Positions 14,972 through 24,948 are shown, counted from the stretch's first letter. The stretch is DNA of 41,395 nucleotides from Candidatus Zixiibacteriota bacterium (GCA_024276275.1 JAJRXM010000048.1:1-41395); one strand, 5' to 3'. The notes: generated from the letters alone by a model not told the origin. Numbers and translations: made by a program.

Positions 14972-16981
14972 TTATATAGTTATCTTTTTGAATTCAGCTT
15001 TTTCACCGTCTACACCAGCTTTTCCATGAGGGTCATTACGAGTACCGCCTTGACCGCCTGCTCCGGCAAGACCAGCAGTTCCAAGAATAAAGTTATTATT
15101 TGTGCGAACCGAAGTACTGTTGATTTCTACAATCCCGATAGATGAACCGCCGCCGCCACCACCGCCGTGACCACCCCAGCCGCCTTTACCGCCTACTCCG
15201 CCTTTACCGCCGGATGCACCGTTTAAACTACCTTTACCACCGGCCCCACCTGAACCTCCGGAACCGCCTTCAGCACCGATACCACCGTTACCGCCGTCAC
15301 CGCCGTTTGATGTTGTGATTAAATTATTTTCAATAGTCGCTGAGACATTTGCACTAAGTAAGATACCGATTGAAGCACCACCGCCAAGACCTCTTGTTCC
15401 GGCACTTCCACCAGTACCACCGGCACCACCACCACCGCCGCTTGCACAACAGGCAATTCCGGCACCACCGCCGCCGCCACCGCCGCCGCCGCCGCCGTGT
15501 GCACCTCGTTTACCGTTCTTACCATGGGATGCTATGTAAATGCCGTTACTCACTGAACCAAAATCTAAACCTCCGGCACCATTGGCACCTTCACCACCCG
15601 CTCCACCGGCTCCTCCTACTTTACCTGTCTTTCCAAAAGCTCCTGCTTTACCGCCGCCTCCGGCTGCCCCGGCACCACCGGAACCATTGCCGCCACCGCC
15701 AGCACCACCGGAACGACCACCTTTACCGCCTGCTCTGCTTATACTTGAAGTTCCCCCTGCTCCTCCGCCTCGACCGTCGCAACTAATAGCATTAAAATAT
15801 GCATCGGTACCTTTTTTACCGTTATTATTTTTACTAGGTCGAGAATATGAAACACCATTTATCCCAAAATAACCGGAACCGGCTGTGATTTTATTATTAG
15901 TAATTATTAACCCTTGTGAAGAAACTAATGAAATAGCAACTGATGAACCTGAATTCAATTCAGAGTCTGCACTTTCAATCGTCATACCGTCAATAGTCAA
16001 TGAATTTGCATTTACACCACGAACAGCATAAGTACCGCCCATAATTTTAGATTCGTATACATTAAAATCACGAACCCAAGTTGAAGAATTAAACCCGCCA
16101 TACAATGAGATATTTTCAAATAGGGTTATTGATTCTGTATAAACACCCTCAGAAATATAAATATCAACGCCAAACCCTTCAGAATTTGACTTATTTATTG
16201 CGGCCTGAATAGATGCCATCGGGAACTCTTTTGTCCCGTCATTATTGTCATCACCTGTTTTACTGACAAAAATTGCATTCTGAGCGTCTTCAAATATTGA
16301 TATGTGAATTGTATCAGGCACTGAGGAACTCGTACCATTTGTTACTACAAGTTCAAAACTTAATGTTACTAAGCTGTTTGGGGCAGTAAATTGTGGAGAG
16401 ACACCACTTAATGAACCGACCGATACACCGTTTAGTTGTGTCCAATTATATGTTAAACTACCTCCGTCTGGGTCTGAACTTTGTGAAGCGTTTAGAGTAA
16501 CTGTTTCACCATAAGACACTAATTGATTACTACCCGCAACAGCAACAGGAATTGCTGCTGTTGTAAAATTAAATGTATAGTTAGCACCCAATGAGTTACC
16601 GGCCATATCTTTTACAGAACTTGCGACAGTAACCGTAAATTGTGTACTCGCTGCCAATGATGTTGCCGGAACAAATGTTACGACCTTTCCACTGACTGAA
16701 ACTGATCCGCTTACACCGTTTACCGTAATTGATGTCGATGTAACAGTTGTAGGATCGATATCTTCTGAAAAAGTTATCACAATTGAAGCGTTTACTGAAA
16801 CAGATGTTGCTGATTCATTAGGTGTAACTGTGGAAACAACCGGTGGGGTTGTATCAAGACTTGGACCGGTAGTGTTGTCTTCACCGGAACATCCTGATAA
16901 TATCAGAAGACCACTAACTATTATTGACAATAATAGTGTCGGGATATATCTGAATATGTTGTTTGCATTTTTTGTGAACAT
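14972..16981 (-). CDS. Ig-like/beta-helix lipoprotein with long glycine-rich tail
   Basis: Lipobox LILSGC places the lipidated cysteine at residue 31. Residues about 44-145 are a bacterial Ig-like (Big_5) domain, PPVVSTVTPNESATSV to YTFNFTTA. Residues about 148-232 look like a PKD/cadherin-type domain with SSDPDGGSLTYNWTQ. Residues about 237-390 resemble a DUF1565-type parallel beta-helix (IFVSKTGDDNNDGTKEFP, ASIQAAINKSN). The rest is dominated by GG repeats and resembles collagen-like or PGRS-like surface sequence, with short beta-helix rungs between. It contains an unusual CC pair in the glycine run. The local GC content rises in the Gly-coding stretch. It is likely surface-exposed or structural. 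It is the first gene of a probable two-gene unit with the cytolysin-like gene, 55 nt downstream. Confidence 0.8.
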   Translation of the reverse strand: MFTKNANNIFRYIPTLLLSIIVSGLLILSGCSGEDNTTGPSLDTTPPVVSTVTPNESATSVSVNASIVITFSEDIDPTTVTSTSITVNGVSGSVSVSGKVVTFVPATSLAASTQFTVTVASSVKDMAGNSLGANYTFNFTTAAIPVAVAGSNQLVSYGETVTLNASQSSDPDGGSLTYNWTQLNGVSVGSLSGVSPQFTAPNSLVTLSFELVVTNGTSSSVPDTIHISIFEDAQNAIFVSKTGDDNNDGTKEFPMASIQAAINKSNSEGFGVDIYISEGVYTESITLFENISLYGGFNSSTWVRDFNVYESKIMGGTYAVRGVNANSLTIDGMTIESADSELNSGSSVAISLVSSQGLIITNNKITAGSGYFGINGVSYSRPSKNNNGKKGTDAYFNAISCDGRGGGAGGTSSISRAGGKGGRSGGAGGGGNGSGGAGAAGGGGKAGAFGKTGKVGGAGGAGGEGANGAGGLDFGSVSNGIYIASHGKNGKRGAHGGGGGGGGGGGAGIACCASGGGGGAGGTGGSAGTRGLGGGASIGILLSANVSATIENNLITTSNGGDGGNGGIGAEGGSGGSGGAGGKGSLNGASGGKGGVGGKGGWGGHGGGGGGGSSIGIVEINSTSVRTNNNFILGTAGLAGAGGQGGTRNDPHGKAGVDGEKAEFKKITI

Positions 16982-17241
16982 AATTTCTCCGTTAATTTTT
17001 AATTGATTTGAGTGAATAGCTTAAAATTTGAGTGAAATTCAAATTTTATGGGGCAAATAGTGATTGTTGAAACATCATGACTTAACTCCTTTAAATTTAC
17101 GTTAATCGGTTCAATACTAACGCAGGAAAAGAAGGCTAAATTGATAAATGTTTATTACAATCAATAAAATAGCGATACAATAACTAAACTAATACACCAC
17201 AACATGTTCGAGAGATTGAGCCGCTTTTGATGTAAATTTTT
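16982..17241. other. intergenic region upstream of the lipoprotein pair
   Basis: The 260-nt gap between the end of the kinase gene and the glycine-rich lipoprotein gene has no gene. It should hold the promoter of the lipoprotein pair. I see no strong consensus promoter on the minus strand. Confidence 0.4.
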
Positions 17242-18165
17242 TTATGATTTTTTTAGCAGATTTTGAAATTTATTAATATTTTCAGGTTGGTCAAGGGCAA
17301 TATATAAGTCTTTTAAGTATTGAATTGTTATCTGAGTTCTATAACTTTCATTTCAGAACTGATTTGATAATATAGTAAATGATTGTAAAAGATATTTTTC
17401 TGCTTCATTCATATTCCCAATTTTAAAATAAGCTCTACCGAGAAATGTAAAAGTTGTACCAAAACGCCAGTTTCCTTCAGATAGTGACAGTTTCCGAACT
17501 CGATACGCCTCTTTGATAAATTTTAATGCTTCTTCAGGTCTATCGGTTTCTAGCAATACTCTACCTATTCCTATTAAAGGCATTGCAACCTGAACGTGAT
17601 CTTTCGGAAGAAGTTTTGATAAATTATCATAACTTTTTCTACTTAGTTTTTCAGCAACATCATAATTCCGTAAACCAAGCTCTACAGCAGCCAGAGACTG
17701 CATAAGACCGCCAACATAATGATGGTCCTCCCCCACCATATGCTGTATACTTTTGAGAGCTTTTTTGTAAAGAGCCTGAGACTCTTCTAATTTGTCAGTA
17801 ATCGCATAAAGTGACCCCAAACTGCCGGTGCTTGCAATAACTTCAAAATTATAATCTCCAAACAACTCCTGTCTCATTGCAAGCGACTCTTTGAGCATCT
17901 TCTCCGCTTTTTCAAACTGAGATTTACTTTGATAAAGCCGCCCGAGATTGTTCATCGTATATGCAATATCTGCATGAGGTTTTGTAAGTGAAATTGTTTG
18001 TATACGTAAAGCGTTTTCATAAAGAGATTCAGACCGAAGAAATTCTCCATTTAATCGGGCTACCGTAGCAAGACTGATATATTCAATAGCGATAAGAGTA
18101 TCTGTATCTGATAATACCGATTCTTTCAGAGCTAAAGCCTTTTGGTACAATGAGTCCGCAGTTTG
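17242..18165 (-). pseudogene. C-terminal TPR region of the Ser/Thr kinase, after in-frame TAG and interrupted by TGA
   Basis: This stretch continues the kinase reading frame after TAG 18168-18166. It starts QTADSLYQKALALKESVL, a textbook tetratricopeptide helix pair, and runs through several TPRs (HADIAYTMNNLGRLYQSKS, LGSLYAITDKLEESQALY, RFGTTFTFLGRAYFKIGN). A TGA at 17355-17353 interrupts again. The same frame then gives NESYRTQITIQYLKDLYIAL and PENINKFQNLLKKS before TAA at 17244-17242, exactly the expected family C-terminus. The TGA probably stands for GGA (QFGNE). No ribosome binding site precedes the TTG at 18150, so independent translation is unlikely. Confidence 0.8.
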
Positions 18166-19800
18166 CTAGTCTCCTAGGTCGTAATTAATATCTCCAAGAG
18201 TATGATAACTGTAGGCTATTTTAACTTTATCTTGCTTTGATTGTTCCAGATATAAATCAAGGGATTCTTGAGTTAACTCTTTCGCCTGTTCCATCAGTCC
18301 TAAGCTGTAATATACATTACTGATAACCCCCATCATTTCAGCTTTAACAAGCGGTTGATCTTTTAAGTCCTCTTCAATCCTCCCGGCACCTTCATCTAAA
18401 AGCTCCCGTGCTGTAATTGTTTGCCCTTTTGATTCAGAAGGGTTCGCTATTTCAAAAATTGAAGTTATATAAGAACTGATTTGTTTAGCTTTTTTTGCTT
18501 CTAGCTGAGCAATATCTCTTTCGTTTGCCAATTTCATTGTATAAAAACTAATAAGTCCTATTATAAGAAAGACTACTACGGTAGATACAAAGACAACCGC
18601 TTTGTGCCTGTTTATAAATTTGCCTGTTCTATAAGAAAGAGTCGCCGGACGTGCAATCACCGGATGTCCATGCAGATATCTGTTCATATCATCAGCAAAT
18701 TGTTCTGCCGAGTTGTAACGACGACTTGGTTCTTTTTCTAATGCTTTTAAACAAATATTATCTAAGTCACCCCGAAGAAGCTTTTTTAATTTATTAGGTA
18801 TAGTTCCTCTTTGTGTAGAAATTGAACCGGAAGAAGCTTTACCTATATTTTTAGATATTGACGTAGAAGGTTTTTGGGGATCGGTATGACAAATTATTTG
18901 TTCATACTCTCCGGGTGTCTTACCGGAGACATCATAAGGTGATTGCCCGGTTAATAATTGATACAAAAGAACCCCTAATGAATAAACATCCGATGATGTA
19001 ATAATTGCTTCACCTCTTACTTGTTCAGGAGATGCATATCCGGGAGTCATAATTCGAAAACCTGTTTGAGTCATTTCGGAATTAGAGTTTTCTAATTCAA
19101 TTTCATTTTCAGATAGAAGTTTAGCGATACCAAAATCGAGTAATTTTAATTTACCTTCTTTAGTCACAATAATATTACCCGGTTTTAAATCTCGATGCAC
19201 AATAAAGTTTTTATGGGCATATTGAACCGCATCCAATACTTGTAGAAATAATTCTATCCGTTTCTGTATTGAAAGTTGTTGTTTATCGCAGTACTCGTTA
19301 ATCGGCACACCCTTGACATATTCCATTGTAAAATATGGTAGTCCCTCATCAGTAATCCCACCATCGTAAAGGCCGGCGATATTCGGATGTACAAGTTTTG
19401 CCAGTATCTGACGTTCTGTTTGAAAACGGCGAACAGTTTCAGCCGAGTCCATCCCCTTTTTAATAATTTTAAGAGCAACATTTTGTCTGAACTGTTTATC
19501 ATCCCTCTCGGCGAGATATACTTCACCCATCCCCCCATACCCTATTTGACTTATAATATGATATTGACCGATTTTTTTCCCGACTGAAGTAATCTGTTCT
19601 TCAAAATCAATCAGTTCACTTACCGGTTTCTCAAGAATAGATAGATTATCCGCATCTGCCTCTAAAAGAGATAATATCTCCTTTTTTAATTCTCGGTCAT
19701 TACCGCAAAACTTATCTAATAGCATTTCTCTTTGCAGTAAATCGGTATCAACTACTTTCTCAAAGACAGCCTGTATTTTTTCCCAACGTTTTGTATCCAT
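18166..19800 (-). CDS. Ser/Thr protein kinase with membrane helix and TPRs (N-terminal, kinase part)
   Basis: This is a PknB-type kinase. It has G-loop IGYGGMGEVYL (about 86-96), ATP-binding lysine in VALKIIKKG (about 111), catalytic HRDLKPGN (202-209), LLDFGIAKL (DFG about 222-224) and TPGYASPEQVRG. A membrane helix AVVFVSTVVVFLIIGLISF follows near residue 405, then the start of a TPR sensor region. ATG 19800 is preferred over upstream starts because it lies 5 nt after the sigma factor stop and begins MDTKRWEKIQAVFEKV, the usual family start. The frame stops at TAG 18168-18166 (codon 545), in the middle of a TPR at YDLGD*QTADSLY, probably a lost tyrosine codon. The full chain would be 852 codons. 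Paired sigma/kinase/TPR genes are common in Planctomycetes, Acidobacteria and FCB bacteria. Confidence 0.88.
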   Translation of the reverse strand: MDTKRWEKIQAVFEKVVDTDLLQREMLLDKFCGNDRELKKEILSLLEADADNLSILEKPVSELIDFEEQITSVGKKIGQYHIISQIGYGGMGEVYLAERDDKQFRQNVALKIIKKGMDSAETVRRFQTERQILAKLVHPNIAGLYDGGITDEGLPYFTMEYVKGVPINEYCDKQQLSIQKRIELFLQVLDAVQYAHKNFIVHRDLKPGNIIVTKEGKLKLLDFGIAKLLSENEIELENSNSEMTQTGFRIMTPGYASPEQVRGEAIITSSDVYSLGVLLYQLLTGQSPYDVSGKTPGEYEQIICHTDPQKPSTSISKNIGKASSGSISTQRGTIPNKLKKLLRGDLDNICLKALEKEPSRRYNSAEQFADDMNRYLHGHPVIARPATLSYRTGKFINRHKAVVFVSTVVVFLIIGLISFYTMKLANERDIAQLEAKKAKQISSYITSIFEIANPSESKGQTITARELLDEGAGRIEEDLKDQPLVKAEMMGVISNVYYSLGLMEQAKELTQESLDLYLEQSKQDKVKIAYSYHTLGDINYDLGD

Positions 19801-19805
19801 TTCAA

Positions 19806-20372
19806 TTACTCGTCTTTTAGTTCTCTTATCAGCCATGCACGGGCCAAACGCCAGTCTCTCCGAATAGTAGGTAACGAAACTTTGAGTACTTCGGCAATCT
19901 CATTAAATTCTAACCCACCAAAAAATTTAAACTCTACAACCTTACTTTGTCGTTCATTCATACTTTTTAATTTTTCTAATGCTCTGTCAAGAAGAATAAT
20001 TTCCTCGGCATTACTTTCTTGTCCCATAAATTCCTCATTAAAAGTAACTACCGGACTATCACCGCCTCTTTTTTGAGCTAGCTTTTTATTGGCATGGTTA
20101 ATAAGAATTCGACGCATCGCAATTGAAGCTAAGGCAAAAAAATGTGCCCGATTTTGCCAACTGGAATTTTTTTGATTAACAAGTTTCATATACGCCTCAT
20201 GAACTAATGAAGTCGGAGACAAGGTATGCCCGGAACGCTCTTTATACATTTGTGCACCTGCCATCTCACGCAGGTTTTCATACACAACAGGAATCAATTG
20301 ATCCACAACCGATTTATTCCCATTTGCAATTTTCTGAAGTAGTTGAGTAATGTCGCTGTTAGGTTGATTCAT
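19806..20372 (-). CDS. ECF-subfamily RNA polymerase sigma factor
   Basis: This 188-residue protein belongs to the ECF_sub/sigma-70-ECF group often paired with Ser/Thr kinases. Region 2 is LIPVVYENLREMAGAQMYKE through SPTSLVHEAYMKLV, followed by FFALASIAMRRILINHA. Region 4 is MNERQSKVVEFKFFGGL and FNEIAEVLKVSLPTIRRDW, the DNA-binding helix-turn-helix for the -35 element. ATG 20372 fits the family start. It lies 5 nt upstream of the kinase start, so the two are cotranscribed. No anti-sigma factor is visible; the kinase may take that role, as proposed for related pairs. The gene is divergent from the histidine kinase gene. Confidence 0.93.
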   Translation of the reverse strand: MNQPNSDITQLLQKIANGNKSVVDQLIPVVYENLREMAGAQMYKERSGHTLSPTSLVHEAYMKLVNQKNSSWQNRAHFFALASIAMRRILINHANKKLAQKRGGDSPVVTFNEEFMGQESNAEEIILLDRALEKLKSMNERQSKVVEFKFFGGLEFNEIAEVLKVSLPTIRRDWRLARAWLIRELKDE

Positions 20373-20751
20373 ACATATAATTTTTTCGTTAAAGTTATTT
20401 TAAATATAGACCTATTCAATATATTATGCAAGAAATTTCATCCTCAGGAAGTAGTTTTATAAAATTTACAACTCTCAATTATAAAAACGTAAGCATGATA
20501 TTGTTGCATGATGTAAACCGAAAAAACATGAGAACAAATCGTCCGTTTAAAATAATAACTTACTAGATTACCTCACTTTACGAACATCTTGCTATATTTA
20601 ATCGTAAGATTATGATGAATTTTGCCGACTATGCTATTTATAGATAAATTATTCTTTTAAGAATTTTTATATAAATAATGTATGGTATTTATTTCTTCAA
20701 ATAAACAGTTATGTCTTCAAATTTATACAAGTTAATTAGGAATATGTTTAT
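20373..20751. other. divergent intergenic region
   Basis: This 379-nt AT-rich region separates the sigma factor and histidine kinase genes and must contain promoters for both. I could not pick out a convincing consensus promoter, operator palindrome or small gene. Confidence 0.4.
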
Positions 20752-23700
20752 ATGGCTAATATCTTTAATGTACTAACTTTAGTTACTTATTGGGTACTAA
20801 TAGCCCTTTGGTCTTTTATACTTTATTTTTATATCAAAAAAATGTGGGACAACAAAACGAAACGCCTATTCTTGACTCTTATCATCATTCTATCTATTGA
20901 TGCATTCAGAACATTATTTGAAAGTATCTACTTCGGAGCTTGGTATACATCTCTTTCCGGGATTATCCAGAAACAGATAAGTTTATTCCTTGAGAAACCT
21001 GAGTTAGTTGTAATTCCAAAACTCATCAATTTGATTGCAGCAATCGTTGTTATTATACTCTTACTCAAAAGATGGATTCCTGATAAAGAAAAAGAAGTTG
21101 CAAAAGTAAAAGGAGCTTTACAAGAGAGCGAGGAAAAATATCGATTAGTTTTTGAAACTGCTGCCAACTTAATTACATCTGTAGACCAAAATGGAATTTT
21201 AGTAGATTGTAATAACAGAATCGAGGAAGTTCTGGGATATAAAAGAGAAGAGGTTATCGGTCAACATATAGGTATGATTATTCATAGTAATTATCATGCT
21301 GTAGCTAACAAAGCATTTGAAGAATTAGTAACAACTAAAGCCTTGCATAATAACGAATTTAAAATGGTTCGGAAAGACGGCAGAATCATAGATGTAAGCA
21401 TAAATTCATCTTCTATTACAGATAAACAAAAGAATTTCGTTCGTTCAATTTGTATAGTAGAGGATATCACGGAACGCAAACAAGCTGAAAAAGCTCTCAG
21501 GGAGAGCGAAGAAAAATTTAAAACTTTAATAAATCAAACGACAGAAGGTATAGGTTTAGCAACTCTAGACGGTAAATATGTGTTTGTAAATCCGGCTTTT
21601 TGCAAAATGTCAGGATACTCTAAAGAAGAACTGCTAAACTTAACTGTTTTTGATATGAAATCAAAAAATCAAGATCATTCAAGCTTTGATAAAAGCAAAG
21701 AATCATTAGAAGGTCTTCCTGTAGAAGTAAATCTGCAAAGAAAAGATAAAACCGAATACATGACAGAAATTATTGGAAATGTAATTTCAATAGGTGATGA
21801 AAAATTCGTACTTGGAACAATTAGAGATATCACAGAACGAAAACAAGCAGAAATAGCTCTAGAAAAAAGTAATAATACAATTAGACAAGAACGGAATATG
21901 TTCACCGAAGGTGCTGTAGTAATTATTAAATGGAAAAATCATCCCGATTGGCCGGTAGAATATGTAAGTCCAAATGTGAAAAAAGTATTAGGTTATTCCG
22001 TTGATGAACTGTTAAAAGGTGAAGTTAACTACAAAAACATTGTCAACTCAAAAGAAGTTGAAAGAATCGCCGAGGAAGCAAATTGTAGCGGCCAAAATGA
22101 CATAAACAGATTTGAACATAAGCCGTATCAGATTACCAGAAAAGACGGTAAAACAATTTGGATAGCAGATTACACAACGATTATTAGAAATGAGGAAGGT
22201 GTTATTACTCATTTCTTAGGATACATTATTGATATAACTACACACAAACAAGCAGAGGAAGAACTCCGAAGATATGAATGCATTGTATCAAGTTCCAACG
22301 ATATGCTTGCCCTCTTAGATAACAATTTCGTTTACCTTGCTGCAAATAAAAAATATGCAGAATCATTTGGGATGACTCCAAACGATTTAATTGGACTTAC
22401 TGTTTCTGATATCTTTGGGAAAAAAGTTTTTAAAGATGTAATCTATCCGCGTGGAATAAAATGTATGCAAGGGGAGGAAATCCGTTTTCAAAAATGGGCT
22501 GAATTCCCGATTGCGGGAAAAAAATATATGGAAGTTACTTTTACTCCATACTACGATAGTGAAAATATTATTAAAGGTATTGTGGTAAACGGTCGTGATG
22601 TAACTGATCGTAAAAAAGCTGAAGAAGCCAATACAAGACTTTCAAGAGCTATTGAACATGCTGATGAAACTATCATGATTACCGATGCCGAGAGAAATAT
22701 CCAATATATCAATCCTGCTTTTGAAAAAACTACAGGATATACAATCAAAGATGCTATCGGGAAAAACCCAAGATTCTTAAAAAGTGACCATCACGATGAA
22801 GAGTTTTATAAAAATATGTGGGAAACTCTCTCAAACGGCAACCAATGGCACGGAGAATTAACCAATAAGAAAAAAGACGGTACTTTATATATTGAAAATG
22901 TTGTTATCTCTCCGGTTTTTGATTCTAAAAATAAAATTATTAATTACGTTGCTGTTAAAAATGATATTACAGAAACAAAACGATTACAACAGTTAGAATC
23001 AAGAGCTGCTCGTCTTGAATTAGCGGGAACTATAGCGGGACAGGTTGCACATGATTTTAATAATCTCTTGGCACCTATAATGGCATACCCCGAATTTATA
23101 CGAGAAGACCTTCCTCATGACCATATAACACAAACCTATCTTAAAACTATTGAAGAAGCTGCCAAAAAAATCGCTGACATCAACCAGGACCTTCTCACTA
23201 TGGGTAGAAGAGGACACTACAATCAGGAAGTTATAAACCTGAATACTATTGTTTTACATACCATAAAAGAAATGGACTCTCGTACTGATACAGTAAAATG
23301 TGAGACTAATCTCTGTGAAGATATTATGAAAATCAAAGGAGGACCCTCTCAAATTCATAGAATGATTACAAACCTATTAGTCAACGGCCAGGATGCTATG
23401 CAAAACAATGGAACCTTACATATAAAAACTGAAAACTATTACGTTGATGATACTTCGATTGCTTTTGGTCTGGTTCCTAAAGGAGAATATGTTAAACTAA
23501 CTGTCACAGATAGCGGTTGCGGTATTCCGGATGATATAATACAAAATATTTTGGATCCTTTTTTCTCTACAAAAAAGGCTGATAAAAAATCAGGTTCCGG
23601 TCTCGGTTTAAGTGTTGTCGATGCTGTTATTAAAGATCATAACGGATATCTTGACCTGAGTAGTAAAGTAGGAAAAGGTACATCATTTTACCTCTATTTC

Positions 23701-24135
23701 CCTGTTACAAGAGATGATGTAGAGGAAATAAAGTCAACTCTGTTAAGAGGAGGCACAGAAAAAATATTAGTCGTTGATGATGACGATGTACAACGTGAAG
23801 TGTCAACTAAACTTTTAAAGAAACTCGGCTACGAGGTTTGCTCTATCAATAGCGGGAAAAAAGCAGTCGAATTTCTTCATAATAACCCTCAAGACCTCAT
23901 AATCCTTGATATGATTATGCCACCGGGGATAGACGGTGCCGAAACTTACAAGCAAATACTCAAAATTAATTCACAACAAAAAGCTATAATTGTCTCAGGA
24001 TTCTCAGAATCAGATAGAGTTTTAGAAGCTCAAAAATTAGGAGTCGGAGCTTTTGTGAAAAAACCGATTACAAAAACAGCTATAGCTGCTGCTATAAGAA
24101 CCGAACTTGATCGTAATGCGGAAATATTTTCCTGA
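20752..24135 (+). CDS. multi-PAS hybrid sensor histidine kinase with C-terminal receiver domain
   Basis: This 1127-residue protein has an N-terminal membrane region with about three hydrophobic helices (residues 8-105). Five PAS/PAC units follow, each starting near EEKY/EEKF/CIVSSSNDMLAL/AIEHADETIMI and ending DITERK-like (DITERKQAE, DITTHKQAE, DVTDRKKAE, DITETKRLQ). The dimerisation box is AGTIAGQVAHDFNNLLAP, with the phosphorylated histidine near residue 766. The ATPase part shows NLLVNGQDAMQ, DSGCGIPDD and GSGLGLSVV. The receiver (from about residue 1003, ILVVDDDDVQ) has phospho-acceptor aspartate LDMIMP near 1053 and lysine in FVKKPI. Hybrid kinases of this class sense intracellular or envelope cues and pass phosphate on. 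No DNA-binding partner is adjacent. Confidence 0.95.
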   Translation: MANIFNVLTLVTYWVLIALWSFILYFYIKKMWDNKTKRLFLTLIIILSIDAFRTLFESIYFGAWYTSLSGIIQKQISLFLEKPELVVIPKLINLIAAIVVIILLLKRWIPDKEKEVAKVKGALQESEEKYRLVFETAANLITSVDQNGILVDCNNRIEEVLGYKREEVIGQHIGMIIHSNYHAVANKAFEELVTTKALHNNEFKMVRKDGRIIDVSINSSSITDKQKNFVRSICIVEDITERKQAEKALRESEEKFKTLINQTTEGIGLATLDGKYVFVNPAFCKMSGYSKEELLNLTVFDMKSKNQDHSSFDKSKESLEGLPVEVNLQRKDKTEYMTEIIGNVISIGDEKFVLGTIRDITERKQAEIALEKSNNTIRQERNMFTEGAVVIIKWKNHPDWPVEYVSPNVKKVLGYSVDELLKGEVNYKNIVNSKEVERIAEEANCSGQNDINRFEHKPYQITRKDGKTIWIADYTTIIRNEEGVITHFLGYIIDITTHKQAEEELRRYECIVSSSNDMLALLDNNFVYLAANKKYAESFGMTPNDLIGLTVSDIFGKKVFKDVIYPRGIKCMQGEEIRFQKWAEFPIAGKKYMEVTFTPYYDSENIIKGIVVNGRDVTDRKKAEEANTRLSRAIEHADETIMITDAERNIQYINPAFEKTTGYTIKDAIGKNPRFLKSDHHDEEFYKNMWETLSNGNQWHGELTNKKKDGTLYIENVVISPVFDSKNKIINYVAVKNDITETKRLQQLESRAARLELAGTIAGQVAHDFNNLLAPIMAYPEFIREDLPHDHITQTYLKTIEEAAKKIADINQDLLTMGRRGHYNQEVINLNTIVLHTIKEMDSRTDTVKCETNLCEDIMKIKGGPSQIHRMITNLLVNGQDAMQNNGTLHIKTENYYVDDTSIAFGLVPKGEYVKLTVTDSGCGIPDDIIQNILDPFFSTKKADKKSGSGLGLSVVDAVIKDHNGYLDLSSKVGKGTSFYLYFPVTRDDVEEIKSTLLRGGTEKILVVDDDDVQREVSTKLLKKLGYEVCSINSGKKAVEFLHNNPQDLIILDMIMPPGIDGAETYKQILKINSQQKAIIVSGFSESDRVLEAQKLGVGAFVKKPITKTAIAAAIRTELDRNAEIFS

Positions 24136-24423
24136 TATATTTCTATAAATAATAATAGATTTTACACGGTCATACTTCACATAGACTTCAGAAAATTTAT
24201 TCCCCTATCTTTGTTTTTAATACAAGACAGAACCTTTTACAATCTCTATACTTTTTTTATACAATTTTTCACCGACAATAATAATGAACCATTCTCTCTA
24301 AAGTAATCCATTTTAAACCCGAAAATTACTGTATGTAGTGGATTTATAGATATCATCATATTAATCTATGCTTGTCACTCTATATTATATTTTACAACTT
24401 TTTAGACATAAGGAGAGTCTAAG
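24136..24423. other. intergenic region before the YfiR-like gene
   Basis: The 288 nt are AT-rich with no gene seen. AAGGAG just before 24424 is the ribosome binding site of the YfiR-like gene. No clear terminator hairpin was found after the histidine kinase gene. Confidence 0.4.
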
Positions 24424-24948
24424 ATGTATAGATATTGTTTTTGTAAAACAATGATTCTAATAGGTTTACTTCTCGTAGCAACTGTTAATACAAGTTATGC
24501 AGGTGATAATCAAGCCGAAACGGTTGCGGCAGCATTAATAATGCAATTAGTAACTTTTGAAAAAAGTTTGATGTCTTCAGATAAAGATATGAAAATTCAT
24601 GTTGTAGGGTCTACGGCATTAGCAGACGCACTTAAAAAGTCAGTTGGTTGGCAAATCGCCAAGCGTAAATTAAGTCAGGTTACAGTCAGTAACGCTTTAC
24701 CAGAAGAAAGACCGGATATTTTATGTGTAACTGATTCTAAAATCATTTCTGAAGTTATCGAATACACACGCAAAGAAAAGATATTCAGTCTGACAACGGA
24801 TCCTAAACTGGTAAAAAAAGGTATTTCATTGGGTGTTAGTGTAGATAATAACGGAAAACAGAAAATAATAGTAAACATGACCGCATCTTCAAAAGAAGGC
24901 CTCGATTGGAACCCGGCTATTCTAAAAGTGGCTAAAGTAGTAAAATAA
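24424..24948 (+). CDS. YfiR-like (DUF4154) periplasmic protein, paralogue 1
   Basis: A signal peptide (MILIGLLLVATVNTSYA) precedes a small domain of the YfiR/DUF4154 pattern: VAAALIMQLVTFEKS as first helix, KIHVVGSTALADALKKSVG, then SQVTVSN followed by RPDILCVTDSKIISEVIEY, FSLTTDPKLVKKGISLGVSV and a C-terminal helix WNPAILKVAKVVK. YfiR of Pseudomonas sits in the periplasm and restrains the membrane protein YfiN. Here the next gene, 32 nt downstream, is a HAMP chemoreceptor-like protein, an obvious candidate partner. The usual cysteines of YfiR are mostly absent. A clear paralogue lies at 27961. Strong AAGGAG precedes the ATG. Confidence 0.78.
   Translation: MYRYCFCKTMILIGLLLVATVNTSYAGDNQAETVAAALIMQLVTFEKSLMSSDKDMKIHVVGSTALADALKKSVGWQIAKRKLSQVTVSNALPEERPDILCVTDSKIISEVIEYTRKEKIFSLTTDPKLVKKGISLGVSVDNNGKQKIIVNMTASSKEGLDWNPAILKVAKVVK

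Noticed and set aside
15315..15872. Proline- and histidine-rich plus-strand frames
   Set aside because: They are shadows of the glycine codons (GGN) of the Gly-rich lipoprotein on the minus strand.
8476..18168. Reassigned stop codon (alternative genetic code)
   Set aside because: TAG, TAA and TGA all appear as interruptions, the replaced residues differ, and the same codons end intact genes such as carB (TAG).
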